From NCBI GenBank assembly GCA_026388865.1, contig JAPLIX010000415.1, forward strand, positions 1-12,642: DNA of 12,642 nt. Reading direction: 5' to 3'. This DNA is from Pseudomonadota bacterium. GTDB lineage: Bacteria > Desulfobacterota > WTBG01 > CAIYCZ01. The notes below the pieces were generated by a model. That model did not search any database, was not told where the DNA came from, and saw only the letters and a program-made list of their open reading frames with translations. Both the position numbers and the translations under genes were made by a program. This document shows, piece by piece, positions 6,935 through 12,642 of this stretch (positions within the stretch are counted from its first letter, which is position 1; each line of letters starts with the position of its first letter).

Positions 6935-7282
6935 TTAAAAATACTTTGTTATAACTGTAATTATAATCCAGTTTTCCTGGTCTTGTACAGCATATACTTC
7001 CACCTGCTTTGTGTGGTATTCTTTCCCCCTCCAGTTGCCTTGAAAGGGGAAATTATGCCTGAACCCGGTCCTGCCGAAATGCCCGACGCGGTTGTATTTG
7101 CTTTTAAAGTACTGGGCATAGGAAAGATTGATGCCCTTCATTATTTCTGAAAGTCTTCCGCCGTGCGGGGTTGGTTCAAGCACCAGGTGGACATGATTGC
7201 GCATCAGGACAAGCACCGGAACAGTGTAAAACAACCCTATTGATATTTCAAGACAATCCTGATAAAAACTTGTAAAGCACAT
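6935..7282 (-). pseudogene. Broken REP-associated tyrosine transposase (RAYT, Y1 family) with a foreign tail
   Basis: Residues 27-67 of this 115-residue ORF (LMRNHVHLVLEP, GRLSEIMKGINLSYAQYF, VGHF) match the core of RAYT/IS200-like transposases, including the NHVH pair that gives the metal-binding HUH motif. The start of the domain is degraded. At residues 67-77 the reading GHFGRTGFRHN is explained by loss of one T and gain of one G: restored, it reads GHFWQDRFRHN, the family signature. After about 7052 the similarity ends; the segment with the catalytic tyrosine is missing. The remaining 38 residues (ending QENWIIITVITKYF) look like the C-terminus of a different small protein, next to the DUF2283 gene. 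The transposase must be inactive. No terminal repeats or target duplications were seen. Confidence 0.8.
7240..7268 (+). promoter_or_regulatory. Weak candidate promoter for the LPS cluster
   Basis: TTGATA (7240-7245) and TAAAAA (7263-7268) are 17 bases apart. They match the -35 and -10 consensus in 5 and 4 positions respectively, and point toward the ATG at 7305. The site lies inside the broken transposase, where an active promoter could have been retained or acquired. It is only a sequence match. Confidence 0.3.
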
Positions 7283-7304
7283 CTACATAAAATTTCCCGT
7301 CATT

Positions 7305-8426
7305 ATGATCAGTAATCCCAATAAAATTCTCATTATCCGCCTGAGCGCTATCGGCGATGTGCTGCGGGCGCTCCCGGTTCTGCGCACCATAAAGCAGAAC
7401 TTCCCGCGCTCCCACATTGCCTGGGCCGTGGCAGAGTCAGCGCAAGACCTGCTGCTCCATCATCCTGATGTTAATGAAGTTATTGTTGTTCCCCTGGCCG
7501 CGTGGCGCAGCCTGCTCAGATCAGGCCACGTAATCAGAGCGATTGGTGAAGTTGCCGCTTTCATCAAAAGCATCAAGGCCCGGCAGTTTGACCTCACCAT
7601 CGATTTTCACGGGCTGCTGAAAAGCGGGCTGATAAGCTATCTGAGCGGTGCGCCGGTGCGCGTCAGCTTTACCCGGGAGTTTACCAAGGAGCTCAATTTT
7701 CTCTTCAACAACTGCCGGTTTCCGCTGGAAACAGATAAAATCAGCCGCATTGAGCGGAACTTCATGCTCCTGCAGAAGATGGGGCTGAAGATTATTGATG
7801 ATTATCCGGTGATACCAGTCAGCGAGTATGACCGGGCAGCGGTCAGAACCTTTTTCCGACAGAGCCACATTGACCTTTCCCGGCCGCTCGTTGTTATGCA
7901 TCCGGGCACCAGCCCGAAAACCCTCTACAAGCGCTGGGAGCCCCACCGCTATGCCGTGGTCGCCGACCAGCTCATTGAAGATTATGCCGCACAGATCATA
8001 TTTACCTGGGGCGGCAGCGAGCTTGCAACCGTGCAGGAGATTACCGCCGTGATGAAATACCGGGCCCACGTTGCCTGCGAGACCAAAAGCCTCGGCCAGC
8101 TGGCCGAGATTTTCCGGCACTGCGATCTCTATGTGGGCGGCGACACCGGGCCCATGCATCTGGCGGCCTTTATGAAGGTGCCGGTGGTGGCAATCTTCGG
8201 CCCCACCGACTATATCGTGAATGCACCCTACAAAAAGACCAAGCACATCATCATCCGCAAGGAGATTGCCTGCAGCCCCTGCCGGGTACGGGACTGTAAA
8301 AAGCGCGACTGCATGAAAGCCATTCAGGATGAGGACGTGATTCAGGCCGCGCGCCTCATTCTCAATGCGGGAAGGAGCCGGCACGATGCTCCCCCGCCGG
8401 AAGCCCTGACCAACAACAACTGGTAG
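7305..8426 (+). CDS. Glycosyltransferase family 9 (heptosyltransferase-like)
   Basis: This 373-residue protein belongs to the ADP-heptose:LPS heptosyltransferase family, which adds heptose to the inner core of lipopolysaccharide at the cytoplasmic face of the inner membrane. The N-terminal domain shows KILIIRLSAIGDVLRALPVL (residues 7-26). The C-terminal domain shows VMHPGTSPKTLYKRW (197-211), FTWGG (233-237), and the nucleotide-sugar binding motif GGDTGPMHLAA (278-288) followed by FGPTD (298-302). A cysteine group C323, C326, C331, C336 (CSPCRVRDC plus one) is common in GT9 members of this type. It heads the rightward cluster; no clear ribosome binding site precedes the ATG at 7305. Whether it is WaaC, WaaF or WaaQ cannot be decided from sequence alone. 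Confidence 0.9.
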   Translation: MISNPNKILIIRLSAIGDVLRALPVLRTIKQNFPRSHIAWAVAESAQDLLLHHPDVNEVIVVPLAAWRSLLRSGHVIRAIGEVAAFIKSIKARQFDLTIDFHGLLKSGLISYLSGAPVRVSFTREFTKELNFLFNNCRFPLETDKISRIERNFMLLQKMGLKIIDDYPVIPVSEYDRAAVRTFFRQSHIDLSRPLVVMHPGTSPKTLYKRWEPHRYAVVADQLIEDYAAQIIFTWGGSELATVQEITAVMKYRAHVACETKSLGQLAEIFRHCDLYVGGDTGPMHLAAFMKVPVVAIFGPTDYIVNAPYKKTKHIIIRKEIACSPCRVRDCKKRDCMKAIQDEDVIQAARLILNAGRSRHDAPPPEALTNNNW

Positions 8427-8460
8427 ACATATCCTTATTCTTATTCCGGAAACAACCACG

Positions 8461-9231
8461 ATGTGTGCAGCGACGATATCGGCAACAATCATAACCTATA
8501 ATGAAGAAAAAAATGTCGGCGCGTGTCTGGAAAGCATTGCCTGGGTCGATGAAATTATTGTGGTTGATTCGATGAGCACTGACCGGACCGTTGACATCTG
8601 CCGCGGCTACACGCAAAAAGTGATTCAGCGGCCGTGGCCCGGGCATGTTCTGCAGAAGCAGTTTGCCCTTGAGCAGGCAACCGGCGACTGGATATTGAGC
8701 CTTGATGCTGACGAGCGGCTCTCCCCTGAAGCGCGCCAGGAGATTACCACGGAGCTGGGCAGCGTGCCCCCTGACATCGACGGCTTCATGTTCCCCCGCC
8801 ATTCCTTTTATCTTGGCCGCTGGATCAATCATGGCGGCTGGTACCCTGACTATAAGCTGCGGCTTGTGCGAAAGGGAAAAGGCAGCTGGGGCGGCACAGA
8901 CCCCCATGATAAATTAGAGGTGGAGGGAAAGACCGGAACGCTCAAGAGCGATATTCTCCACTATGTGTACCGCAACCTCTCCCACCAGCTCGCAACCGTT
9001 GACTCGTTTTCCGCCATCACGGCGCGGCAGTGGCAGGAACAGGGCAGAACATTTCGCCTGCTGCCGCTTCTGGTGCGGCCGCCGCTGAAATTTTTTGAAT
9101 GCTATTTCTGGAAAAAAGGCTTCCTTGACGGCCTGCCCGGTTTTATCATTGCGGTAGCCTCTTCCTTCTATGTATTCCTGAAATACGCCAAGCTCTGGGA
9201 AGAAGAGCACCGCTCGGCTTCTGACGCATAG
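8461..9231 (+). CDS. Glycosyltransferase family 2, LPS core type (WaaE/KdtX-like)
   Basis: The 256-residue protein is a GT-A fold enzyme of the kind that adds glucose or a similar sugar to the LPS inner-core heptose. It shows the nucleotide-binding start ISATIITYNEEKNVG (6-20), VDEIIVVDSMSTDRT (29-43), and the metal-binding DAD in LSLDADERLS (79-88). The WaaE/KdtX-like acceptor region is GRWINHGGWYPDYKLRLVRK (119-138), followed by PHDKLE. A hydrophobic stretch near residues 223-242 probably lets it touch the membrane. It begins 34 bases after the GT9 gene and ends 4 bases before the kinase gene, consistent with one operon. The exact sugar donor and linkage are unknown. Confidence 0.9.
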   Translation: MCAATISATIITYNEEKNVGACLESIAWVDEIIVVDSMSTDRTVDICRGYTQKVIQRPWPGHVLQKQFALEQATGDWILSLDADERLSPEARQEITTELGSVPPDIDGFMFPRHSFYLGRWINHGGWYPDYKLRLVRKGKGSWGGTDPHDKLEVEGKTGTLKSDILHYVYRNLSHQLATVDSFSAITARQWQEQGRTFRLLPLLVRPPLKFFECYFWKKGFLDGLPGFIIAVASSFYVFLKYAKLWEEEHRSASDA

Positions 9232-9235
9232 GCCC

Positions 9236-10924
9236 ATGACCATTCATTCATCACTCGCTGCAGCGCACCCCTCATTCACCGCATTCAGGAAAAATAACAC
9301 TTCCTGGACCATGCGCGCGGATGTTATTTCAGTACTGCCCGAAAACCTCCTGTCGTTATTACATCACTCTGAACAGCATCCGGGGCTCTCCCTGCTCCGG
9401 GAGAATAACGTGCGCGCTTCTTTTTTTCTGAAGCTTCCCCAGGGCGGAGAACTCTTCATCAAGCGCTACAAGGTGCGGGGTTTGCCGGACATAATTAAAT
9501 ATATGCTGCTGCCGTCAAAGGCGGCCGCAGAGTGGAGAACACTTCGGCGCTGCGCTGAGAGCGGGCTGCCGGTGCCCCGCCCGGTTGCCATGGCAGAAAA
9601 AAAGAGCGGCCTGGCGCTGGAAGACAGCTGCCTGGTTGTTGAAGCCCTCACTGACGCGCTGCCGCTGAACGACTATTTTGCGCGCATGTTGCCGGCGCTC
9701 GCGCCTGCGGCTGCCCGGCAGATGCGGACGTCTCTGGCAACAACGCTGGCGCATCTCGCGCACGAGGTCCATGGCAAGGGAATATTTTACCGGGACCTCC
9801 ATGCCGGAAACATTCTCATCCGGGCAGATGCTGCTGGAGCGTATGAGCTGTTTCTCATCGACCTGCACCGGGCGCTCTTTCCGGTCCGGCTTATGCAGTG
9901 GATGAAGGTGCGGGACCTGGCCCAGCTCTGCAACTCTCTTCCTGAATCCGCCGTGGACCGGGATATCTTCCTGCGGGAGTATTGCCGTGAAGCGCGGTGC
10001 GATGCAACAGCTTTTCGTTCATCAATTGCAGCTGCATCCCGCAACATGGCGGCGCGACGGCTGAAGAGCCGCGGTAAACGCTGCACGAAAAACAGCACCA
10101 CCTTTGAGGTATACGAGAGCGTTCGGGAACGGTACTGCGGCCGCCGAGATTTTGGCAGGGCAGCGAGCAGGATCGCCATTGAAGAGCACCATGGGGCAGT
10201 TGCGCACCATCAGGCGCAGATACTCAAACAGTCAAAAAATTCCGTCATCACCTTCCATAAAAAATCAAGCGGCCTGCCCGCGGATGCCTGCGTCAAGCAT
10301 TACCAGTATCGCGGCATCAGGTATGTCCTGAAAAGCCTGTTCGCCAAAACCCGGGCGCGAAAAAGCTGGATCGCGGGAAACGCTTTCCTGGTGCGGGGCA
10401 TCAGCACCCCCCTGCCGCAGGCGCTGGTGGAGCGAAAGTTCGGGCCGCTGGTGACTGAGAGCTTTCTTATAACGCAGTGGCTTGCAGGCGCCCGGGAGCT
10501 GAACGACTACGTCACCCACCTTGATCAGAAGAGCGTTTCTCCTGCTGTTAAAGATGCGTTTATTAAATCCCTCGCCGAAACAGTACGGGACCTGCATGAA
10601 AAGGGCGTGTATCACGCGGACCTGAAGTCCACCAACATCCTGGTGCAGGAGCAGGCAGATTCAGCCTGGCGCTTCAGCTTTATTGACCTCGACCGGGTAA
10701 CATGTAAAGATACCCTTTCATTTTATGAGCGGGCCAATAACCTCGCGCAGATAAATGCTTCGGTAGCACGTTTGGTCACTGCAAAAGAGCGCTTGAAATT
10801 TTTCTTTGTTTACGCTAAAGGAACTGAGCTTTTTAGAGAGCGGAAAAAATATTACCAGGAAATTTTAAAGATCAGCCGCGCCAAGAACACCGCGCCTTTT
10901 GGCGTAATCTTTTCAGACCGTTAA
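9236..10924 (+). CDS. Tandem InaA/WaaP-type LPS kinase, two kinase domains in one protein
   Basis: The 562-residue protein holds two protein-kinase-like domains of the lipopolysaccharide kinase (InaA/WaaP/KdkA) family, which phosphorylate heptose or Kdo of the LPS core. Domain 1 (about 55-275) has the ATP-lysine K76 (LFIKRYK), Glu99 in the following helix, the catalytic loop YRDLHAGNIL (D187, N192) and metal site IDLHR (D209). Domain 2 (about 285-545) has ACVKHYQYRG with lysine K354, the ARKSW helix, catalytic loop YHADLKSTNIL (D462, N467) and FIDLDR (D484). In both the DFG motif is replaced by DLH/DLD, usual for this family. A linker around 276-300 (KRCTKNSTTFEV) marks the join. Both domains look catalytically complete. 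The family usually has one domain of 230-300 residues, so this is about double. The start ATG at 9236 has a poor ribosome site and is probably coupled to the preceding gene. Confidence 0.88.
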   Translation: MTIHSSLAAAHPSFTAFRKNNTSWTMRADVISVLPENLLSLLHHSEQHPGLSLLRENNVRASFFLKLPQGGELFIKRYKVRGLPDIIKYMLLPSKAAAEWRTLRRCAESGLPVPRPVAMAEKKSGLALEDSCLVVEALTDALPLNDYFARMLPALAPAAARQMRTSLATTLAHLAHEVHGKGIFYRDLHAGNILIRADAAGAYELFLIDLHRALFPVRLMQWMKVRDLAQLCNSLPESAVDRDIFLREYCREARCDATAFRSSIAAASRNMAARRLKSRGKRCTKNSTTFEVYESVRERYCGRRDFGRAASRIAIEEHHGAVAHHQAQILKQSKNSVITFHKKSSGLPADACVKHYQYRGIRYVLKSLFAKTRARKSWIAGNAFLVRGISTPLPQALVERKFGPLVTESFLITQWLAGARELNDYVTHLDQKSVSPAVKDAFIKSLAETVRDLHEKGVYHADLKSTNILVQEQADSAWRFSFIDLDRVTCKDTLSFYERANNLAQINASVARLVTAKERLKFFFVYAKGTELFRERKKYYQEILKISRAKNTAPFGVIFSDR

Positions 10925-10960
10925 AACCGCAGAGCGCGCTCATCGCCAGTCCCCCGCGTT

Positions 10961-11017
10961 CCCCTTTCGAGGGAGGCTCTTTTTCCTCCCCCTTGGCAAG
11001 GGGGAGCAAGAGGGGGT
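10961..11017. repeat. Interspersed palindromic repeat, copy B
   Basis: CTCCCCCTT-GGC-AAGGGGGAG (10986-11006) is a perfect 9-base-arm hairpin with a 3-base loop, followed by CAAGAGGGGGT. The arms and the tail match copy A at 1475-1511; only the loop differs. Just before it, GGGAGG (10971-10976) and CCTCCC (10985-10990) offer another pairing. It lies between the kinase and the GT4 gene, where the hairpin and T-run (TTTTATT) could weaken transcription. Its presence also argues against an early start for the GT4 gene. Confidence 0.75.
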
Positions 11018-11043
11018 TTTATTATAGATGGATAATAACCTTC

Positions 11044-12174
11044 ATGAAAATACTGCACATATTCAGCAACTGGAAATGGACCGGACCGGCAGAGCACGCG
11101 CTGAACACCGCCGTCATGCTCAAGCGCGCGGGGCACGAGGTGACGTTTGCCTGCGCAGCGCCGCCCGCGGAAGCGCCCGAATCCCTTGCCGCGGCAGCCA
11201 TAAAGGCCGGGATCATCCCGGTCACCGCGTTTGCCCTCAACAAGCATTTCAACCTTTCGGACAACTGCTCAGATGTATTCCGGCTGCGGACGTTTCTTAA
11301 GAAAGGGAAGTTTGACCTGATCCACACCCACATGACCAACGATCATCTTCTGGCAGGATTTGCTGCCAGGCTCATAAAAGGGGAAATCCCGATTGTCCGC
11401 ACCTGCTATGACGGGACCGGCATCAGGAGAACGCTGAAAAACCGGCTCCTGCTGTCAGCGATGACCGACGGCCTGATAACCATCTCTGACAGCACCCGCA
11501 GGCAGATCATGAGCCATTATTCAGTGCCGGCAAAAAGGATCTGGAAAGTGCACGTCCCGGTAGACCTTGCTCGGTTCAATCCTCAGGCGGTAGAGAACTG
11601 CCGGGCGCAGTACCGGCTCTCAAATGATGACATTGTGGGCGGGATTGTGGCGCGGGTGCAGAAGCACCGGCGCTTCGGCGTGCTGCTGGAGGCGCTGGCG
11701 ATAGTGCTGCGGGAGTTCCCCCAGCTGAAATTCATGATTATCGGCCGCGGCACCCACATAGAGGAGATAGCCATAAAGCCTTCGATGAAAATGGGCATCC
11801 GGCCCAATCTCATCTTTACCGGCTATAAGGCTGAGGACTTCCGCGAAACCCTTGCCTGCCTCAACTTTAAAGTTTTCCTGGTGCCGGGGAGCGACGGCGC
11901 CTGCCGCGCGGTGCGCGAGGCAATGGCGCTGGGCATCCCGGTGATTGCAGCCAACAGGGGCATGCTGCCGGAGATTGTTGAAAACAACCGTGAAGGCCTG
12001 ATTATTGAGGACCGCCCCGAGAACCTGGCAGACGCAATAATGACTCTTGTTGAAAATCCCGGCATCCGCCAGGCGATGGGGCAGAATGCCCTGGAAAAAG
12101 CCCGGGGGGAATTTGATCTGGAGACGCAGGCCAAAAAGATCGAGCAGATATATCAGGAGGTCAAAAGGCATTGA
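11044..12174 (+). CDS. Glycosyltransferase family 4
   Basis: The 376-residue protein is a GT-B fold retaining glycosyltransferase. It begins MKILHIFSNWKWTGPAEHAL, the usual donor-side glycine loop of the family. It continues with FDLIHTHMTND (near residue 94), RVQKHRRFG (204-212, the phosphate-binding Arg and Lys), and IFTGYKAED. The donor motif is GACRAVREAMALGIPVIAA followed by GMLPEIVE (284-312). In the family EX7E motif, the first Glu is Asp284 and the second is Glu292. The frame is open upstream to 10993, but that extension is inside the palindromic repeat, so I take the ATG at 11044; no strong ribosome binding site precedes it. Its position after the kinase gene points to LPS core or related surface glycan synthesis. 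The acceptor and sugar are not known. Confidence 0.9.
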   Translation: MKILHIFSNWKWTGPAEHALNTAVMLKRAGHEVTFACAAPPAEAPESLAAAAIKAGIIPVTAFALNKHFNLSDNCSDVFRLRTFLKKGKFDLIHTHMTNDHLLAGFAARLIKGEIPIVRTCYDGTGIRRTLKNRLLLSAMTDGLITISDSTRRQIMSHYSVPAKRIWKVHVPVDLARFNPQAVENCRAQYRLSNDDIVGGIVARVQKHRRFGVLLEALAIVLREFPQLKFMIIGRGTHIEEIAIKPSMKMGIRPNLIFTGYKAEDFRETLACLNFKVFLVPGSDGACRAVREAMALGIPVIAANRGMLPEIVENNREGLIIEDRPENLADAIMTLVENPGIRQAMGQNALEKARGEFDLETQAKKIEQIYQEVKRH

Positions 12175-12386
12175 CCCCGGCCATTACCCGATTCACCGCT
12201 GAGAGCGCAGAGTTCGCTGAGAATTATCTATTGCCTGTTGCCTCTCGCCTTTTTCCATTCCGCAATCTGCAATTTCTTTGTGCCTTTGTGCCTTCTGCCT
12301 CTGTGCCTTTCTTTTCTCTGAAGGGGCGGCCGGTGTCCACATCAGGAAATAGTAGTAACAATACAATTTCACTATAGGGAAAAGTC
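12175..12386. other. Intergenic region with short direct repeats
   Basis: This stretch after the GT4 gene has no convincing gene. CGCTGAGA occurs at 12197-12204 and again at 12215-12222. TTTGTGCC is repeated in tandem at 12277-12292, followed by related units TTCTGCC and TCTGTGCC up to 12308. Repeats of this CGCAGAG / TGTGCC type are common intergenic filler in some Gram-negative genomes. An open frame crossing it reads as low-complexity protein and is rejected. Confidence 0.6.
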
Positions 12387-12423
12387 AAACCTCTGTCAGC
12401 TTGTGTGCTGATGGGGGTTTTTT
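12387..12423 (+). terminator. Intrinsic terminator downstream of the LPS cluster
   Basis: AAACCTCTGTCAGC (12387-12400) pairs with GCTGATGGGGGTTT (12407-12420) over 14 base pairs, three of them G-U wobbles, around the loop TTGTGT. A run of six T ends at 12423. This is the classic shape of a rho-independent terminator reading rightwards, but it lies over 200 bases after the GT4 stop, so it may end that transcript or act as an attenuator for the next gene. Confidence 0.75.
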
Positions 12424-12576
12424 ATAAACTGGAGGTCACAAAAGAAAAAGGTTGAAGCGCAGCATAGCTGATAATTCAAGACCCTTTATCTTCGCGAAAC
12501 CCCTGTCAGTTTACGGGAGTATTTCGAGGGCGGTTTTCAGGAAGCAAAAGAACTGTAATATTATTAAGGTGGGTTT
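12424..12576 (+). other. Structured leader of the last gene
   Basis: Several pairings are possible. TTGAA and TTCAA flank an AGC-ATA-GCT hairpin near 12452-12476. CGAAA (12495-12499) can pair with TTTCG (12522-12526), and AAACC (12497-12501) can instead pair with GGTTT (12532-12536). These last two pairings compete. The segment AAACCCCTGTCAG (12497-12509) repeats the terminator arm AAACCTCTGTCAG (12387-12399) with one change. I do not recognise a known riboswitch class. Confidence 0.4.
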
Positions 12577-12642
12577 ATGAAAACAACAAAAAGGGGGTTA
12601 TATATTCTCGTAGTCCTTATTATCTCAACCATGGTCGTTTCT
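12577..12642 (+). CDS. Secreted or membrane protein, 5' end only (partial)
   Basis: The frame starts MKTTKRGLYILVVLIISTMV and runs off the window after 22 codons. AAGGTG (12566-12571), 5 bases before the ATG at 12577, is a good ribosome binding site. The basic start followed by a long hydrophobic run is a signal peptide or membrane anchor. No function can be inferred. Confidence 0.6.
   Translation, partial: MKTTKRGLYILVVLIISTMVVS

Noticed and set aside
7521..8492. Long minus-strand open frame (323 codons) opposite the GT9 gene
   Set aside because: It lies antisense to a clear GT9 gene with all family motifs, and its translation has no recognisable domain. It is a GC-bias shadow.
11620..12171. 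Minus-strand open frame (183 codons) opposite the GT4 gene
   Set aside because: It is antisense to the conserved donor-binding domain of the glycosyltransferase; no domain recognised.
12171..12377. Plus-strand frame of 68 codons after the GT4 gene
   Set aside because: It translates direct repeats (CGCTGAGA, TTTGTGCC) into low-complexity protein and has no ribosome binding site of its own.
12424..12576. Cyclic-di-GMP or fluoride riboswitch in the leader
   Set aside because: The conserved cores of these classes as I know them are not present; only generic hairpins are seen.
12452..12580. 42-codon frame with TTG start whose stop overlaps the next ATG as ATGA
   Set aside because: The overlap is suggestive, but there is no ribosome binding site at a workable distance and no recognisable protein; the leader structure explains the region equally well.

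Overview
The window looks like a piece of a Gram-negative bacterial chromosome, GC-rich in its genes. It carries an LPS-core style glycosyltransferase and kinase cluster, a Tat-exported protein and a probable lipoprotein. The family mix, the tandem InaA-type kinases and the interspersed palindromic repeats would fit a deltaproteobacterial or Nitrospirota-like lineage. That placement is inference; no rRNA or other clean taxonomic marker is present.

Left half (1-6923), read leftwards on the minus strand: a DUF2283 protein, miaA (tRNA dimethylallyltransferase), a REP-like inverted repeat pair, hflX (ribosome-associated GTPase), a secreted FlgT-N/CsgG-like protein, pgsA (phosphatidylglycerophosphate synthase), coaBC (coenzyme A synthesis), a palindromic repeat cluster, and a family 4 uracil-DNA glycosylase. 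After about 450 bases with no convincing gene comes the 5' end of a Tat-signal protein that leaves the window. hflX, the secreted protein, pgsA and coaBC are packed tightly (TAATG overlap, then gaps of 12-19 bases) and are probably one operon.

Middle (6935-7304): a broken REP-associated tyrosine transposase (RAYT, Y1 family). Its reading frame has been damaged, and its end appears fused to the tail of an unrelated small gene just upstream of the DUF2283 gene. Only 22 bases separate this wreck from the rightward cluster.

Right half (7305-12174), plus strand: four genes for surface glycan assembly. They are a GT9 heptosyltransferase-like enzyme, a GT2 core glycosyltransferase (WaaE/KdtX type), a 562-residue protein with two complete InaA/WaaP-type kinase domains in tandem, and a GT4 glycosyltransferase. 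Together they probably add and phosphorylate sugars of the inner LPS core. After them (12175-12576) comes a stretch of low-complexity repeats, a strong intrinsic terminator and a structured leader, followed by the first 22 codons of a membrane or secreted protein.

The most unusual points are: (1) miaA has no ATG, GTG or TTG that keeps its ATP-binding P-loop; the only sensible start is an ATA codon with a ribosome binding site. (2) The kinase gene carries two intact catalytic domains. (3) The RAYT remnant carries compensating frameshifts and a chimeric tail. (4) Two unrelated palindromic repeat families occur, one of them in two copies 9.5 kb apart. I see no defence island, CRISPR array, tRNA or rRNA, and no clear wholly new system.
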